64,000 nucleotides of DNA from Roseomonas sp. GC11 (GTDB taxonomy: Bacteria > Pseudomonadota > Alphaproteobacteria > Acetobacterales > Acetobacteraceae). The number at the start of each line of letters is the position of its first letter. The first letter of the stretch is position 1. The stretch is taken from contig NZ_JANFNY010000002.1 of NCBI RefSeq assembly GCF_024437745.1, positions 1 to 64,000 on the forward strand, in the 5' to 3' direction. Below, one piece after another: positions 1-8,475 of this stretch. Below the pieces are notes generated by a model. That model was not told where the DNA came from and ran no database searches. It worked only from the letters and a program-made list of their open reading frames with translations. The translations under genes were made by a program, and so were the position numbers.

Positions 1-1244
1 GGCAGCACGGCGCGCAGCGTTTCCAGCGCCGCCGCCTCCTGCGCCAGCCGGGCCTCGGCGGCGCGGGCATCCTCGGCGAGGCGGGTGGCGTGGGCGAGGT
101 CGTCCCGCAACTGGGCCAGCCGCGCCTCGGCCTCGGCCAGGGCGGCGCGGGCGCGGCGTTCCTCGGCCTCCAGACCTTCCTGCTCGACGCGGCGGCGCTC
201 CAGCGCGGTGCGGGCCTGCGCCTCCGCCTCACGCGGGGCGGGCAGTGCCTGGGCGGCGGCGAAGGCGCGCGTGGCGGCGCGGGTGGCCTCCCCCTCCGCC
301 GCGCCGGTGCGGGCGCGGGCGGCGGCGAAGCCCTCCCGCGCCGCGATCAGGTCGCGTTCCGCGCGGGCGGCCAGCAGCGAGAAATAATCAGCCTCCGCCT
401 GGCGCGTCAGGCCGGAGAGGTTGCGGTAGCGCGCCGCCTGCCGGGCCTGCCGCTGGAGGGATTGCCGCTGCGTCTCCAACTGGCCCTTCAGGTCGTCGGC
501 GCGGGTCAGGTTGGCCTCGGCCTGGCGCAGCTTCAGCTCGGCCTCGTGCTTGCGGGCGCGCAGGCCGGCGATGCCGGCGGCCTCCTCCAGCACCTGCCGC
601 CGCTCCTCGGGCTTGGCCGCGATCAGGGCGGCGACGCGGCCCTGGCTGACCATGGCGGAGGAGCGCGCGCCGCTGCCGATATCGGCGAAGAGCGTCTGCA
701 CGTCGCGCCCGCGCGCCTCGCGGCCATTGATGCGGAAGCCGGTGCCCTCGCCGCGCACGATGCGGCGGGTGATCTCAAGTTCCGCCGCCTCCTGGTTGGG
801 CGGCGGGGCGAGGCCGGCGGCCTCCTCCAGCAGCAGCGTCACCTCGGCCTGATTGCGGCCCGGGCGCGTCGTGGTGCCGGCGAAGATGACGTCATCCATC
901 TCGCCGCCGCGCATGGCGCGGGCATTGGTCTCGCCCATCGCCCAGCGCAGCGCCTCGACGACATTGGACTTGCCGCAGCCATTGGGGCCGACGATGCCGG
1001 TCAGGCCGGGGCGCACCTCCAGCGTGGTCGGCTCGGCGAAGGACTTGAAGCCGGCGATGCGCAGGCGCACCAGCACGGCGCGCAGCGCGGCCTCGCGCGC
1101 CGCGGCCTCGGCGGCGGCATCGCGGGGCGGGGCTTCCGGCACGGCGGGCTCTTCACTTCCGGTCCCGGGCGGCGGGGTGAGGCCGTCCGGGGTCTGCGCG
1201 ACGGGCGGCACGGTGCCGCCCGCCTCCTCGGTGGAATTGCTCAA
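1..1244 (-). CDS. smc: Chromosome segregation protein SMC, N-terminal part (runs off left edge)
   Basis: This is the ATPase head and the first coiled-coil stretch of an SMC protein, which compacts and segregates chromosomes as a dimer with ScpA/ScpB. The Walker A motif GPNGCGKS is encoded near 966-990 and is preceded by the family's usual R-I-A-G-F-K-S-F opening. After it come the SMC-type stretches RPGRNQAEVTLL and GSGARSSAMVSQGRV, then Gln/Arg/Ala-rich coiled coil to the window edge. There is no ATG at the 5' end. A TTG at 1244 overlaps the stop of the upstream thioredoxin-like gene (TTGA), and in-frame GTG codons lie closer to the conserved start, so the true start is uncertain. The N-terminus before the head would be an unusually long Pro/Ala/Glu-rich tail if TTG is used. 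The family is certain; the C-terminal part is outside the window. Confidence 0.93.
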   Translation of the reverse strand, partial: MSNSTEEAGGTVPPVAQTPDGLTPPPGTGSEEPAVPEAPPRDAAAEAAAREAALRAVLVRLRIAGFKSFAEPTTLEVRPGLTGIVGPNGCGKSNVVEALRWAMGETNARAMRGGEMDDVIFAGTTTRPGRNQAEVTLLLEEAAGLAPPPNQEAAELEITRRIVRGEGTGFRINGREARGRDVQTLFADIGSGARSSAMVSQGRVAALIAAKPEERRQVLEEAAGIAGLRARKHEAELKLRQAEANLTRADDLKGQLETQRQSLQRQARQAARYRNLSGLTRQAEADYFSLLAARAERDLIAAREGFAAARARTGAAEGEATRAATRAFAAAQALPAPREAEAQARTALERRRVEQEGLEAEERRARAALAEAEARLAQLRDDLAHATRLAEDARAAEARLAQEAAALETLRAVL

Positions 1245-1834
1245 GTGGCGGCGGCCTCGGCGGCGAAGCGGTCGAAGGAAATGCCGCCCGGCACCACGCG
1301 CGTGCCAAAGACAAAGGTGGGGGTGGCGTTCACCTTGAATTCCTGCTCCGCCTTCAGGCGGCTCTCCAGGATGGCGCGGCGCAGGCCCTGGTCGGCGATG
1401 GCGGCATCCACCTGCTCGCGCGTCATGCCGGCCAGCGCGGCGACCTTGGCGATCTCCGCCACCGGGTCGGCATTGCGGTTGAAGGCCCAGCGGTCCTGGC
1501 TGCCCAGCAGCGCGCTGATAAAGCCCTCATAGCGCTCCGCCGGCAGGCTGCGCGCCACCTGGGCCGCGGCCAGGGCCAGCTGGTCCAGCGGGAAGTCGCG
1601 CCACACCATCCGCACCTTGCCGGTGGAGACCAGCTCCTGCTTCACACGCGGCCAGGTCTCCTTGTGGAAAGCCGCGCAATGGCTGCAGGTGAGGGAGAAA
1701 TACTCCACCACCACCTTGGCATCCTCCTGCCCGGCCGAGCGCTCGGACAGGCGCGGGTCCGGCGTCTGGGCAAACGCCACCGCCGGCACCATCAGCGCCG
1801 GCGCCAGCAACAGAGAACGGCGGGAGAGCGACAT
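1241..1834 (-). CDS. DsbA-family thiol:disulfide oxidoreductase (periplasmic)
   Basis: A 197-aa protein with a signal peptide starting with a twin Arg and a hydrophobic core, probably cut after A-F-A (residue 22). The thioredoxin-fold active site C50-S-H-C53 follows E-Y-F-S-L-T, and the cis-Pro loop N-A-T-P-T-F lies near residue 168. Proteins of this type oxidise or isomerise disulfides in exported proteins. The active site is CSHC rather than the classic DsbA CPHC, which is common in the alphaproteobacterial DsbA-like group (often annotated thioredoxin domain or DsbA family). It is the upstream partner of smc: its stop overlaps the possible smc TTG start. Family confidence is high; the particular substrate is unknown. 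Confidence 0.88.
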   Translation of the reverse strand: MSLSRRSLLLAPALMVPAVAFAQTPDPRLSERSAGQEDAKVVVEYFSLTCSHCAAFHKETWPRVKQELVSTGKVRMVWRDFPLDQLALAAAQVARSLPAERYEGFISALLGSQDRWAFNRNADPVAEIAKVAALAGMTREQVDAAIADQGLRRAILESRLKAEQEFKVNATPTFVFGTRVVPGGISFDRFAAEAAAT

Positions 1835-1923
1835 ACAGCCTCCTCAAAGGGTTGGCGGACAAAACCGCCGGTTTCCGACCGCCTTCCTACCCCGCCCCCT
1901 CCTTTTCTTCCAGGCCACCTTTC

Positions 1924-2054
1924 TTTCGGGCTGCCGCTCCAGCGTGGAGAGGTGGGACGCGGCACGGGGGCGGGGCGCTGCCGGCCACGGGGCAACGGGC
2001 GCGGCGGCCCTCATGCCGTGGCCCGCTTCTCAACGCTGGAGCGGCAGCCCGAAA
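1924..2054. repeat. Large intergenic inverted repeat, 27-bp arms
   Basis: Arms at 1924-1950 and 2028-2054 are inverted copies with one mismatch in 27 bp, separated by a GC-rich 77-nt spacer. The arm core GGGCTGCCGCTCC is a variant of the interspersed family (core GGCTGCCGCCGTCCC) found between many chromosomal genes in this window. It sits between the divergently oriented thiol oxidoreductase and permease genes, so it would be part of one or both leader RNAs. Confidence 0.75.
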
Positions 2055-2122
2055 AAAAGACTTGTGGGGGTGGGGGGGATGGGGGAAGGGCGCGGCGCCA
2101 GAAACACAAAAAGGAGAGGCCA

Positions 2123-3400
2123 ATGGCCCGCCTGTTCCCTGCCTGGACGCCCGCGCGCGGCGCCGTGGTGGGCCCCGAGGAGCGGTTGCCCGCCGGGGCG
2201 ACCCTCGCCATGGGGCTGCAACACGTTGTCGCGATGTCCGGCGCCACCATCCTGGGGCCGCTGCTGATGGGGTTCGACCCCAATGTGGCGATCCTGTTTT
2301 CCGGCATCGGCACGCTGCTGTTCTTCGTGCTGACCGGCGGGCGGGTGCCGAGCTATCTGGGCTCCAGCTTCGCCTTCATCGCGGTGGTGGTGGCGGCGAG
2401 CGGCTATGGCGGCAGCGGGCCGAACGGGAATATCGCCCCGGCCCTCGGCGGCATCATCGCCGCCGGGGCGCTTTATGCCGCCATCGGCCTGGTGGTGATG
2501 GCCACCGGCACGGGCTGGATCGAGCGGCTGATGCCGCCGGTCGTCACCGGCGCGGTGGGGGCGGCGATCGGGCTGAACCTCGCCCCGGTGGCGACGCATG
2601 GCATCCAGGGCAGCGGCTTCAGCGTGGTGGTGGGGGTGGCGACGCTGCTCGCCGTGGCGCTGCTGGCCTGCTACGCGCCGCCGGCGCTGAAGCGCGTTTC
2701 CATCCTGGCCGGGACGGTGGCGGGGTATCTGGTCCATCTGGTGCTGGCCAACGGGCTGGGGCTGGGCCAGCCGATCGACTTTTCCGGCATCGCGGCGGCG
2801 CCCTGGCTGGGGCTGCCGGCCTTCACCGCGCCGCGCTTCGAGGCGGGGGCGATGCTGCTGATCGCCCCGGTGGCGATCATCCTGGTGGCGGAAAACCTGG
2901 GCCATGTGAAGGCGGTGGGTGCCATGACCGGCCGCAACCTGGACCCTTACATGGGCCGCGCCTTCCTGGGCGACGGGCTGGCGACCATGCTGGCCGGGGC
3001 GGGCGGCGGCACGGGCGTCACCACCTATGTCGAGAATATCGGCGTGATGGCGATGACGCGGGTTTATTCCACGCTGATTTTCGTGGTGGCGGCCTGCTTC
3101 GCCATCCTGCTGGGTTTCTCGCCCAAATTCGGCGCGGTGCTGCAAACGGTGCCGGGCCCTGTGCTGGGCGGGCTGGCCATCGCGGTGTTCGGCCTGATCG
3201 CCGCGGCGATGGCGCGGCTCTGGGTGGACAACAGGGTGGATTTCTCCGACCCGCGCAACCTGCTGACGGTGGGTGTCACCCTCATTGCCGGCGCGGGCGA
3301 CCTGACGGTCAAGCTGGGCGGTTTCGCGCTGGGTGGCATCGGCACGGCGACGCTGGCGGCGATCCTCCTCTACCAGCTTCTGGGCCTGCGCCGCGCCTGA
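2123..3400 (+). CDS. NCS2-family nucleobase:cation symporter (uracil/xanthine permease type)
   Basis: A 425-aa integral membrane protein with about 12-14 hydrophobic segments. It imports a nucleobase with protons or sodium at the inner membrane. Typical family landmarks are the N-terminal Q-H-V-V-A-M-S-G-A-T-I stretch, the P-S-Y-L-G-S-S-F-A-F segment, and V-A-E-N-L-G-H followed later by G-A-G-G-G-T-G-V-T-T-Y-x-E-N-I-G, which holds the substrate-binding half-helix region of UraA-like carriers. The length matches UraA (about 430 aa). The start was chosen for the AAGGAG ribosome site 6 nt upstream; the frame is open further upstream but that part is non-coding in character. A uracil permease is most likely; xanthine or another pyrimidine cannot be excluded. 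It is monocistronic. Confidence 0.9.
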   Translation: MARLFPAWTPARGAVVGPEERLPAGATLAMGLQHVVAMSGATILGPLLMGFDPNVAILFSGIGTLLFFVLTGGRVPSYLGSSFAFIAVVVAASGYGGSGPNGNIAPALGGIIAAGALYAAIGLVVMATGTGWIERLMPPVVTGAVGAAIGLNLAPVATHGIQGSGFSVVVGVATLLAVALLACYAPPALKRVSILAGTVAGYLVHLVLANGLGLGQPIDFSGIAAAPWLGLPAFTAPRFEAGAMLLIAPVAIILVAENLGHVKAVGAMTGRNLDPYMGRAFLGDGLATMLAGAGGGTGVTTYVENIGVMAMTRVYSTLIFVVAACFAILLGFSPKFGAVLQTVPGPVLGGLAIAVFGLIAAAMARLWVDNRVDFSDPRNLLTVGVTLIAGAGDLTVKLGGFALGGIGTATLAAILLYQLLGLRRA

Positions 3401-3458
3401 GCCGTGGCGCCCCGCCGTGCCGGGAGACGGCGGCAGCCTGACAGAAAAAAGATGGGGG

Positions 3459-3482
3459 TCCGGGGGAATTCATTCCCCCGGA
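3459..3482. terminator. Hairpin terminator repeat (GGGGGAAT...ATTCCCCC type)
   Basis: A perfect 10-bp-arm hairpin (TCCGGGGGAAT / ATTCCCCCGGA) followed by GATTTTTGTTTT, directly after the permease and just before the SDR gene. Close copies of the same hairpin occur at 27,914-27,933 and 33,883-33,906. It is preceded at 3,410-3,440 by a copy of the GACGGCGGCAGCCTG repeat core. Confidence 0.8.
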
Positions 3483-3527
3483 TTTTTGTTTTCATCGAAG
3501 CCTCTTCTTTTTTCGGAGACTCCATCG

Positions 3528-4313
3528 ATGAAACTCGCAGGCCGCGTGGCGGTGATCACCGGGGGAGGCTCGGGCATTGGCCTGGCCACGGCGCGGCGTT
3601 TCGCGCGGGAGGGGGCGCGGCTTGCCCTGGTGGACCGTGACGCCGCCGCCCTGGCCGAGGCCGCCGCCACCCTCCAGGCCATGGGCCAGGCCATGGGCCA
3701 GGCCACGGGCGCCGAGGTGATGACCTTCGCCTCCGATGTCGGCGCCCCCGGCGCGGCGGAGGCGGATGCGGCGGCGGTGCTGGCGCGCTGGGGCCGCATC
3801 GACGTGCTGATGACGGCCGCGGGCTTCTCCTGTGGCGGCACGGTGCTGACCACGGCGGTGGAGGACTGGGATGCGGTGCTGCGCGCCAATCTCGGCGGCA
3901 CCTGGCTCTGGGCGCGCGCCGTGCTGCCGGCGATGCGGCGGCAGGGCGGCGGCTCCATCATCACGGTCGCCTCGCAGCTGGCGCGGGCCGGCGGCCGGGG
4001 CAACAGCGCCTATATCGCCGCCAAGGGCGCCATTCTCAGCCTGACCCGCACCATGGCGCTGGATTTCGCCGCCGAGGGCATCCGGGTGAACGCCATCCTG
4101 CCCGGCGCCATCGAGACGCCGATGCTGGCCCGCAGCTTCGCCCGCCACCCGGACCCGGCGGTGCCGCGCGCGGCCTCCATCGCGCGGCATCCGCTGGGGC
4201 GGCTCGGGCGGCCGGAGGAAGTGGCGGAGGCGGCGCTCTTTCTCGCCGGGGAAGGCAGCAGCTTCACGACGGGGAGTGAGATCCTCGTCGATGGCGGGTG
4301 GCTCGCAGGGTAG
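3528..4313 (+). CDS. SDR-family NAD(P)-dependent oxidoreductase
   Basis: A 261-aa classical short-chain dehydrogenase. The Rossmann motif TGGGSGIG is at residues 11-18, D37 at the end of beta-2 suggests NAD rather than NADP, and the catalytic set is N121, S149, Y162 and K166 (YIAAK). The C-terminal LxDGGW ending is typical. The substrate cannot be told from sequence. Residues 51-60 contain a short duplication (MGQA repeated, from a 12-bp tandem repeat of ATGGGCCAGGCC), a copy-number-variable stretch on the surface helix before beta-3. The ATG at 3528 follows CGGAGA and begins directly with the family's usual opening, so longer starts were rejected. Confidence 0.9.
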   Translation: MKLAGRVAVITGGGSGIGLATARRFAREGARLALVDRDAAALAEAAATLQAMGQAMGQATGAEVMTFASDVGAPGAAEADAAAVLARWGRIDVLMTAAGFSCGGTVLTTAVEDWDAVLRANLGGTWLWARAVLPAMRRQGGGSIITVASQLARAGGRGNSAYIAAKGAILSLTRTMALDFAAEGIRVNAILPGAIETPMLARSFARHPDPAVPRAASIARHPLGRLGRPEEVAEAALFLAGEGSSFTTGSEILVDGGWLAG

Positions 4314-4343
4314 GAGAAGAAGGCAAGAAATTAAGAGAAGACC

Positions 4344-4370
4344 GGGGGGACAGGGTCCCCCCATATTTTT
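4344..4370. terminator. Hairpin terminator between convergent genes
   Basis: A GGGGGAC-AGG-GTCCCCC stem followed by ATATTTTT lies between the convergent SDR and DciA genes and could terminate the SDR transcript. A related GGTCCCC/GGGGACC repeat starts right after it and extends toward 4,390. Confidence 0.7.
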
Positions 4371-4388
4371 CCTTTGGGGACCCCGCCT

Positions 4389-4925
4389 TCAGCTTGTCCG
4401 CTTGCCGCGCAGCACACCCTGGCCCAGCCGCGTCAGGGCGGCGCGCAGCTCAGGGTCCGCGATGCCCTCCAGCCGGGCGGCGGTGGCGGGGGGCAGGGCA
4501 ACCGGGGCCGGTTTGGCGGGGCGGCGGGCGGGGCTGGGCATGCGGATCTGCACCAGGCGGATCCGCTGCACCAGCTTCTGGCCCAGCGCGGTATTGATCT
4601 TCGCCACCAGCTGCGGTTCCAGATATTGCAGTTCCATCGCCATGGGGCCGGAACAGCCCAGCGTCAGCGTGCCGGCGGAAAATTTCTGCGGCAGGCTCTG
4701 AGCCGCCAGCACCGGGCCGACAATCTCCGCCCAGTCGGAGATCAGATGCGCCGCCGCCGGGCTGCGCTTGCGGAAAATCGGCCGCGTCAGCTGCGGCAGC
4801 ACCGCCCCCACCGGGCGCAGGCCCCGATCCACCCGCCAGCCGGCTTCCGCGGCGGAAGGGCCTGAGACAGGAGAGCCTGAGATGGGGGGGCTTGATCCGC
4901 GGCGCGCTTCGTCCTCTTCCTGCAT
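4389..4925 (-). CDS. dciA: DciA-family (DUF721) replicative helicase loader-like protein
   Basis: A 178-aa protein with the DUF721/DciA core (residues about 45-125: W-x-E-I-V-G-P near residue 66, then the repeated Leu/Val pattern ending L-V-Q-R-I-R-L-V-Q-I). DciA is the ancestral loader or recruiter of the DnaB helicase in bacteria lacking DnaC. The N-terminal 35 residues are low-complexity Ser/Pro and the C-terminal 50 residues are a Pro/Ala/Arg-rich tail, a common layout for alphaproteobacterial members. It is divergent from, and nearly abutting, mutY. DciA next to mutY and a DsbA/SMC cluster is a frequent alphaproteobacterial arrangement, which supports the call. Confidence 0.85.
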   Translation of the reverse strand: MQEEDEARRGSSPPISGSPVSGPSAAEAGWRVDRGLRPVGAVLPQLTRPIFRKRSPAAAHLISDWAEIVGPVLAAQSLPQKFSAGTLTLGCSGPMAMELQYLEPQLVAKINTALGQKLVQRIRLVQIRMPSPARRPAKPAPVALPPATAARLEGIADPELRAALTRLGQGVLRGKRTS

Positions 4926-6094
4926 CCGTGCTGTCCCCCGCTCCCCTGCCCAGGGCCCAGGCCCTGCTCGAATGGTATGATCGCCACCGCCGCGCCCTGC
5001 CCTGGCGCGAAGCGGTGCGCGATCCCTACCGCATCTGGCTCTCGGAAGTCATGCTGCAGCAGACGACCGTGGCCGCCGTGACGCCGCGCTGGCGCCGCTT
5101 CCTGGAACGCTTCCCGAGCGTGCAGGCCCTCGCCGCCGCCCCCTGGGCGGAGGTGGCGGAGGAATGGGCCGGGCTGGGCTATTACGCCCGCGCCCGCAAC
5201 CTGCATGCCTGCGCCCAGGCGGTGGCGGCGCGCGGCGGCTTCCCCGATACGGTGGAGGGGCTGCGCGCCCTGCCTGGCATCGGCGCCTATACCGCCGCCG
5301 CCGTGGGCGCCATCGCCTTCGGCCGCGCCGTGGTGCCGCTGGATGGCAATGTGGAGCGCGTCACCGCCCGCCTCGCCGCCATCGAGGAGCCGCTGCCCGG
5401 CGCCCGGCCGCGCCTCGCCGCCCTGGCGCAGCGCTGGATGGAGCAGGCGGAGGCCGCCGCCCGCCCCGCCGATTTCGTCCAGGCGCTGTTCGACCTCGGC
5501 GCCACGATCTGCACCCCGCGCAGCCCGGCCTGTGCCCTCTGCCCCTGGCAGGCGGGCTGCGCCGGGCGCCGCGCCGGGCTGGCCGAGAGCCTGCCACGCA
5601 AGGCGCCGAAGCGCGCCCGCCCGGTGAAATACGGCGTGCATTTCCTGCTGGCCGACGCGGCGGGGCGGCTGCTGCTGGAGCGGCGGCCGCCCTCCGGCCT
5701 GCTGGGCGGCATGCTCGGCCTGCCCGGCACCCCCTGGCGCGAGGCGCCGTGGACGGAGGCCGAGGCCCTGGCCCATGCCCCGGCCCTGCTGCCGGCCTCC
5801 GCCTCCTGGGCTGCCGCCTCCGGCGAGGCGCGGCACGGCTTCACCCATTTCGAGCTGCGCCTGACGCTGCGCCTCGCCCGCGCACCGGAGGGGCTGAACA
5901 CGGCGGGGGAATGGCTCTCGCCGGAGGCCGCCGCCGCCGCTCTGCCGGGAGCGATGCAGAAGCTTCTGGCGCTGGCAGGCGGGATGCTGGCAGGCGGGGT
6001 GCTTGCCGGCGGGGCGGGCGCCGTGGCAAGCCCCACCCTGGCGCCCTCCCCCCGGAAGGCGTCCGGAAAACGAAATACGGGACGCCCCGCATGA
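4892..6094 (+). CDS. mutY: A/G-specific adenine DNA glycosylase MutY
   Basis: Removes adenine mispaired with 8-oxoguanine in base-excision repair. The visible catalytic parts are S-E-V-M-L-Q-Q-T (with the catalytic Glu), the helix-hairpin-helix L-P-G-I-G-x-Y-T-A, the L-D-G-N-V segment with the catalytic Asp, and the [4Fe-4S] ligands in C-x6-C-x2-C-x5-C. A C-terminal NUDIX-like domain that reads 8-oxoG follows, with G-F-T-H-F-x-L. The extreme C-terminus is an Ala/Gly/Pro extension with a short M-L-A-G-G duplication. Two starts are possible. The TTG at 4892 has a G-rich ribosome site but overlaps dciA by 34 nt. The GTG at 4928 would leave 2 nt between the divergent starts but has a weaker site. 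The stop overlaps the bioY start (ATGA). Confidence 0.93.
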   Translation: MIRGALRPLPASVLSPAPLPRAQALLEWYDRHRRALPWREAVRDPYRIWLSEVMLQQTTVAAVTPRWRRFLERFPSVQALAAAPWAEVAEEWAGLGYYARARNLHACAQAVAARGGFPDTVEGLRALPGIGAYTAAAVGAIAFGRAVVPLDGNVERVTARLAAIEEPLPGARPRLAALAQRWMEQAEAAARPADFVQALFDLGATICTPRSPACALCPWQAGCAGRRAGLAESLPRKAPKRARPVKYGVHFLLADAAGRLLLERRPPSGLLGGMLGLPGTPWREAPWTEAEALAHAPALLPASASWAAASGEARHGFTHFELRLTLRLARAPEGLNTAGEWLSPEAAAAALPGAMQKLLALAGGMLAGGVLAGGAGAVASPTLAPSPRKASGKRNTGRPA

Positions 6095-6615
6095 TGCACC
6101 TGACCGCCACCCGCGCCCGCCCGGCCCTGGCCTTCGCCGGCCTCGCCCTGCTGGGCTCCGCCGCCATGGCCGCCGCCGCGCAGATCACCGTGCCGATGTG
6201 GCCGGTGCCCGCCACGCTGCAATCGCTGGTGGTGCTGCTGATCGGCGCGCTGGGCGGCCCGGCGCTCGGCGCCGCCGCGCTGATCGCCTATGTGGTTGAG
6301 GGCGCCATGGGCCTGCCGGTCTTCGCCGGTGGCGCCGCCGGCCCCGCCGCGCTGATGGGCCCCACCGCCGGCTATCTGCTGGGCTTCATCCTCTCCGCCT
6401 GGCTGGCCGGCTTCACCCCGCGCAGCGGCCTGCTGCGCCAGGGCGCCACGCTGCTCGGCGCGCATCTCGCCATGTTCATCCCCGGCGTGCTGTGGCTGGC
6501 CACCGTCACCGGCCTGGAAAAGGCGCTGATGGCCGGCTTCGTGCTGTTCATCCCCGGCACGCTGGTGAAGACCGCCCTGGCACTGGCCACGCTGCGCGCC
6601 GTCCGCCGCGGCTGA
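6091..6615 (+). CDS. bioY: Biotin transporter BioY (ECF substrate-binding component)
   Basis: A 174-aa membrane protein with about six hydrophobic helices. It starts [19 protein letters not shown] near residue 30, the signature BioY opening that contributes to biotin capture, followed by [13 protein letters not shown]-x-G-L-P-V-F-A-G-G. No bioM or bioN gene is adjacent, so this is either a solitary BioY, known to transport alone in some bacteria, or it shares an energising module elsewhere. It is translationally coupled to mutY by an ATGA overlap. ATG at 6094 is an equally good start. Confidence 0.93.
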   Translation: MMHLTATRARPALAFAGLALLGSAAMAAAAQITVPMWPVPATLQSLVVLLIGALGGPALGAAALIAYVVEGAMGLPVFAGGAAGPAALMGPTAGYLLGFILSAWLAGFTPRSGLLRQGATLLGAHLAMFIPGVLWLATVTGLEKALMAGFVLFIPGTLVKTALALATLRAVRRG

Positions 6616-6624
6616 GAGCCAGCA

Positions 6625-6811
6625 GCCGGCGGGGTCCCCAAAGGAAAATATCGGGGGACCCCACCCCACCGGCCGAGGGGTCTCTCTGGGGAGGCAGAGC
6701 CTCCCCAGAGAACAAAAGCTCTGTCTGGGGCGGCGGCGGCGCCCCGCAACGTCACCGATCCGCCGCCAAAGCGTCATCCCCCCGCAATGGCCCGCATGGC
6801 ACCCGGCTGCC
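6625..6811. repeat. Intergenic hairpin repeat block (GGGGTCCCC / CTCTGGGGAGGC families)
   Basis: The block holds a GGGGTCCCC...GGGGACCCC inverted pair (6,632-6,665) and a 12-bp-arm hairpin CTCTGGGGAGGC-AGA-GCCTCCCCAGAG (6,683-6,710). The second hairpin recurs twice in inverted orientation at 13,511-13,571. No coding potential is apparent. Confidence 0.75.
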
Positions 6812-7450
6812 ATGCACCAGGATCCTGACACGGCGCGCAAGCAGCTTGGCGATGCGCCCTTCATCGACCCCAGCGCCCGCGTGCGCGACTGCACCTTTGG
6901 CCGCTTCAACGAGGTCGGGGCCCGCACCCGCATGGCCGAGTGCAGCATGGGCGACTACGCCTATGTCGTGAACGATGCCGACATCATCTACACGACGATC
7001 GGCCCCTTCTGCTCCATCGCCGCGCAGGTGCGCATCAACCCCGGCAACCACCCGCTGGAGCGCGTGGCGCTGAACCACTTCACCTATCGCGCCAGCGCCT
7101 ATGGCCTGGGCGCGGACGAGGCCGGGTTCTTCGATTGGCGCCGGGCGAAGCCGGTGGTGCTCGGGCCGGATGTCTGGGTGGGGCATGGCGCCATCATCCT
7201 GCCCGGCGTCACCGTGGGCACGGGGGCAGCCATCGGCGCCGGCGCGGTGGTGACGAAGGATGTGCCGGATTTCGCCATCGCCGTCGGCAACCCCGCCCGC
7301 GTGCTGCGCCACCGCTTCCCGCCCGAGATCCAGGCGGCGCTGAAGCGCATCGCCTGGTGGAGGTGGAGCGATGACCGCCTGCGCGTCGCACTGGAAGAAA
7401 TCCGCACCCTCCCGGCGGAAGAGTTCTGCCGGCGCCACGACCCGGTCTAG
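6812..7450 (+). CDS. Left-handed beta-helix (hexapeptide) acetyltransferase, phosphonate-metabolism-associated type
   Basis: A 212-aa trimeric beta-helix transferase. Imperfect hexapeptide repeats run from residue 15 ([10 protein letters not shown]) to about 165. The segments [21 protein letters not shown] and I-N-P-G-N-H-P-x-E-R-V closely match the family often found in phn gene clusters (a DapH/DapD/GlmU-related transferase with a C-terminal P-P-E-I...A-W-W-x-W tail). The acyl acceptor is unknown. No other phosphonate genes are nearby, so a role in phosphonate use is not supported by context. Confidence 0.82.
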   Translation: MHQDPDTARKQLGDAPFIDPSARVRDCTFGRFNEVGARTRMAECSMGDYAYVVNDADIIYTTIGPFCSIAAQVRINPGNHPLERVALNHFTYRASAYGLGADEAGFFDWRRAKPVVLGPDVWVGHGAIILPGVTVGTGAAIGAGAVVTKDVPDFAIAVGNPARVLRHRFPPEIQAALKRIAWWRWSDDRLRVALEEIRTLPAEEFCRRHDPV

Positions 7451-7488
7451 GCTGCCCCCCGAATCACCGGAACGGGGGAAACACGCCA

Positions 7489-8334
7489 ATGCTCCGCAGC
7501 ATCCTTCTCGCGCTGGACGACACGCCCGGCGCCGCCACCGCACGGGATGTCGCCATCGCCCTCGCCCGGTGCAGCGGCGCGCGGCTGACCGCCGCCAGCG
7601 TGCTCGACCTGCCGCACACGCGGGACGCGGTGGAGGCGGTGCCGCCCGGGGCCTCCGCCTTCCTGGAGCGCCGCAACGAGGCCCTGGCCCGCCGGGCGGA
7701 GGAAGAGGCGGGCGCCGCCCTGGCCGCCTTCATCGCCGCCGCCGGGGACCTGCCCTTCGCCACGCTGCGCCTGGAGGACGCGCCGGAGCCCGCCCTGCAG
7801 AAGGCCGGCGCGCGGCACGACCTGCTGGTGATCGGCCGCGACAGCACGCTGGGGCAGGAGGCGAATGAGGACGGCCTGGCCCCGGTGATCGAGCACCTGC
7901 TGCACCGTGGCGCGCGGCCGCTGCTCGTCGTCCCGCCGCGGGCGGAGATGGCGGACCACGACCCGGATGGCCCGGTGCTGGTGGGCTATGACGGCTCCCT
8001 GCCCGCCATGCGGGCGCTCCAGCTTTTCGCCCTGCTGCGCCCGGCGGGCGAGGCGCCGGTGACGGTCTTCACCAGCGATGAGGACCGCCCCCACGCCCAG
8101 GCCCTGGCCGGGGAAGCCGCCGAGTATCTGCGCGGCCACGGGCTGGCGGCCACGCCGCTCGGCGTCGCCGGGGAGCGCCCGGCGGATCTGCTGCTGGCCG
8201 AGGCCGCCTCCGCCCGCCCGCGCCTCGTGGTGATGGGGGCCTATGAAACCTCGGGCCTGCGGAGCTTCCTCCTGGGCTCGGCCACCCGCAAGCTGCTGCG
8301 GGAACTGGCCTGCCCGGTGTTTGTGCATCGGTAG
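7489..8334 (+). CDS. Universal stress protein with two tandem USP domains
   Basis: A 281-aa cytoplasmic protein made of two UspA-type alpha/beta domains (residues about 1-143 and 160-281). Each begins with a beta strand ending in an aspartate (I-L-L-A-L-D-D and V-L-V-G-Y-D-G). The second domain ends with V-V-M-G-A-Y...G-S-A-T-R-K-L-L-R-E-L-A-C-P-V, close to the ATP-binding G-2x-G-9x-G-S/T signature. The first domain has a degenerate signature. These proteins bind ATP or other ligands and help cells survive stress. Single gene, with an SD GGGGGAA 5-9 nt before the ATG. Confidence 0.88.
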   Translation: MLRSILLALDDTPGAATARDVAIALARCSGARLTAASVLDLPHTRDAVEAVPPGASAFLERRNEALARRAEEEAGAALAAFIAAAGDLPFATLRLEDAPEPALQKAGARHDLLVIGRDSTLGQEANEDGLAPVIEHLLHRGARPLLVVPPRAEMADHDPDGPVLVGYDGSLPAMRALQLFALLRPAGEAPVTVFTSDEDRPHAQALAGEAAEYLRGHGLAATPLGVAGERPADLLLAEAASARPRLVVMGAYETSGLRSFLLGSATRKLLRELACPVFVHR

Positions 8335-8339
8335 GATTC

Positions 8340-8470
8340 AGGAAAGACGTTCTTTTTTTGAAAAAAAGAACCAAAAAACTTTTTTCAGTGCGGCGTCCCG
8401 CTGTGCCGGGAGACGGCGGCAGCCTGAAAGAAAGTCTTTTTGCTTCTTTTTCTTCAGAAAAAGAAGGTCT
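8340..8470. repeat. Composite terminator/repeat block between convergent genes
   Basis: Contains the hairpin GTTCTTTTTTT-G-AAAAAAAGAAC (8,349-8,371). A GTCCCGCT...GGGAGACGGCGGCAGCCTGAAAG repeat copy follows, then a second T-rich hairpin (CTTCTTTTTCTTCAGAAAAAGAAG, about 8,443-8,466). It separates the convergent universal stress and lactonase genes and would act as a bidirectional terminator. Copies of the same pieces occur at 22,235-22,345, 27,010-27,137 and 29,919-30,005. Confidence 0.8.
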
Positions 8471-8475
8471 CTTGC

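Noticed and set aside
6812-7450. Chloramphenicol acetyltransferase
   Set aside because: Best-fitting landmarks ([14 protein letters not shown] and I-N-P-G-N-H) belong to the phosphonate-associated hexapeptide family, so no resistance role is claimed.
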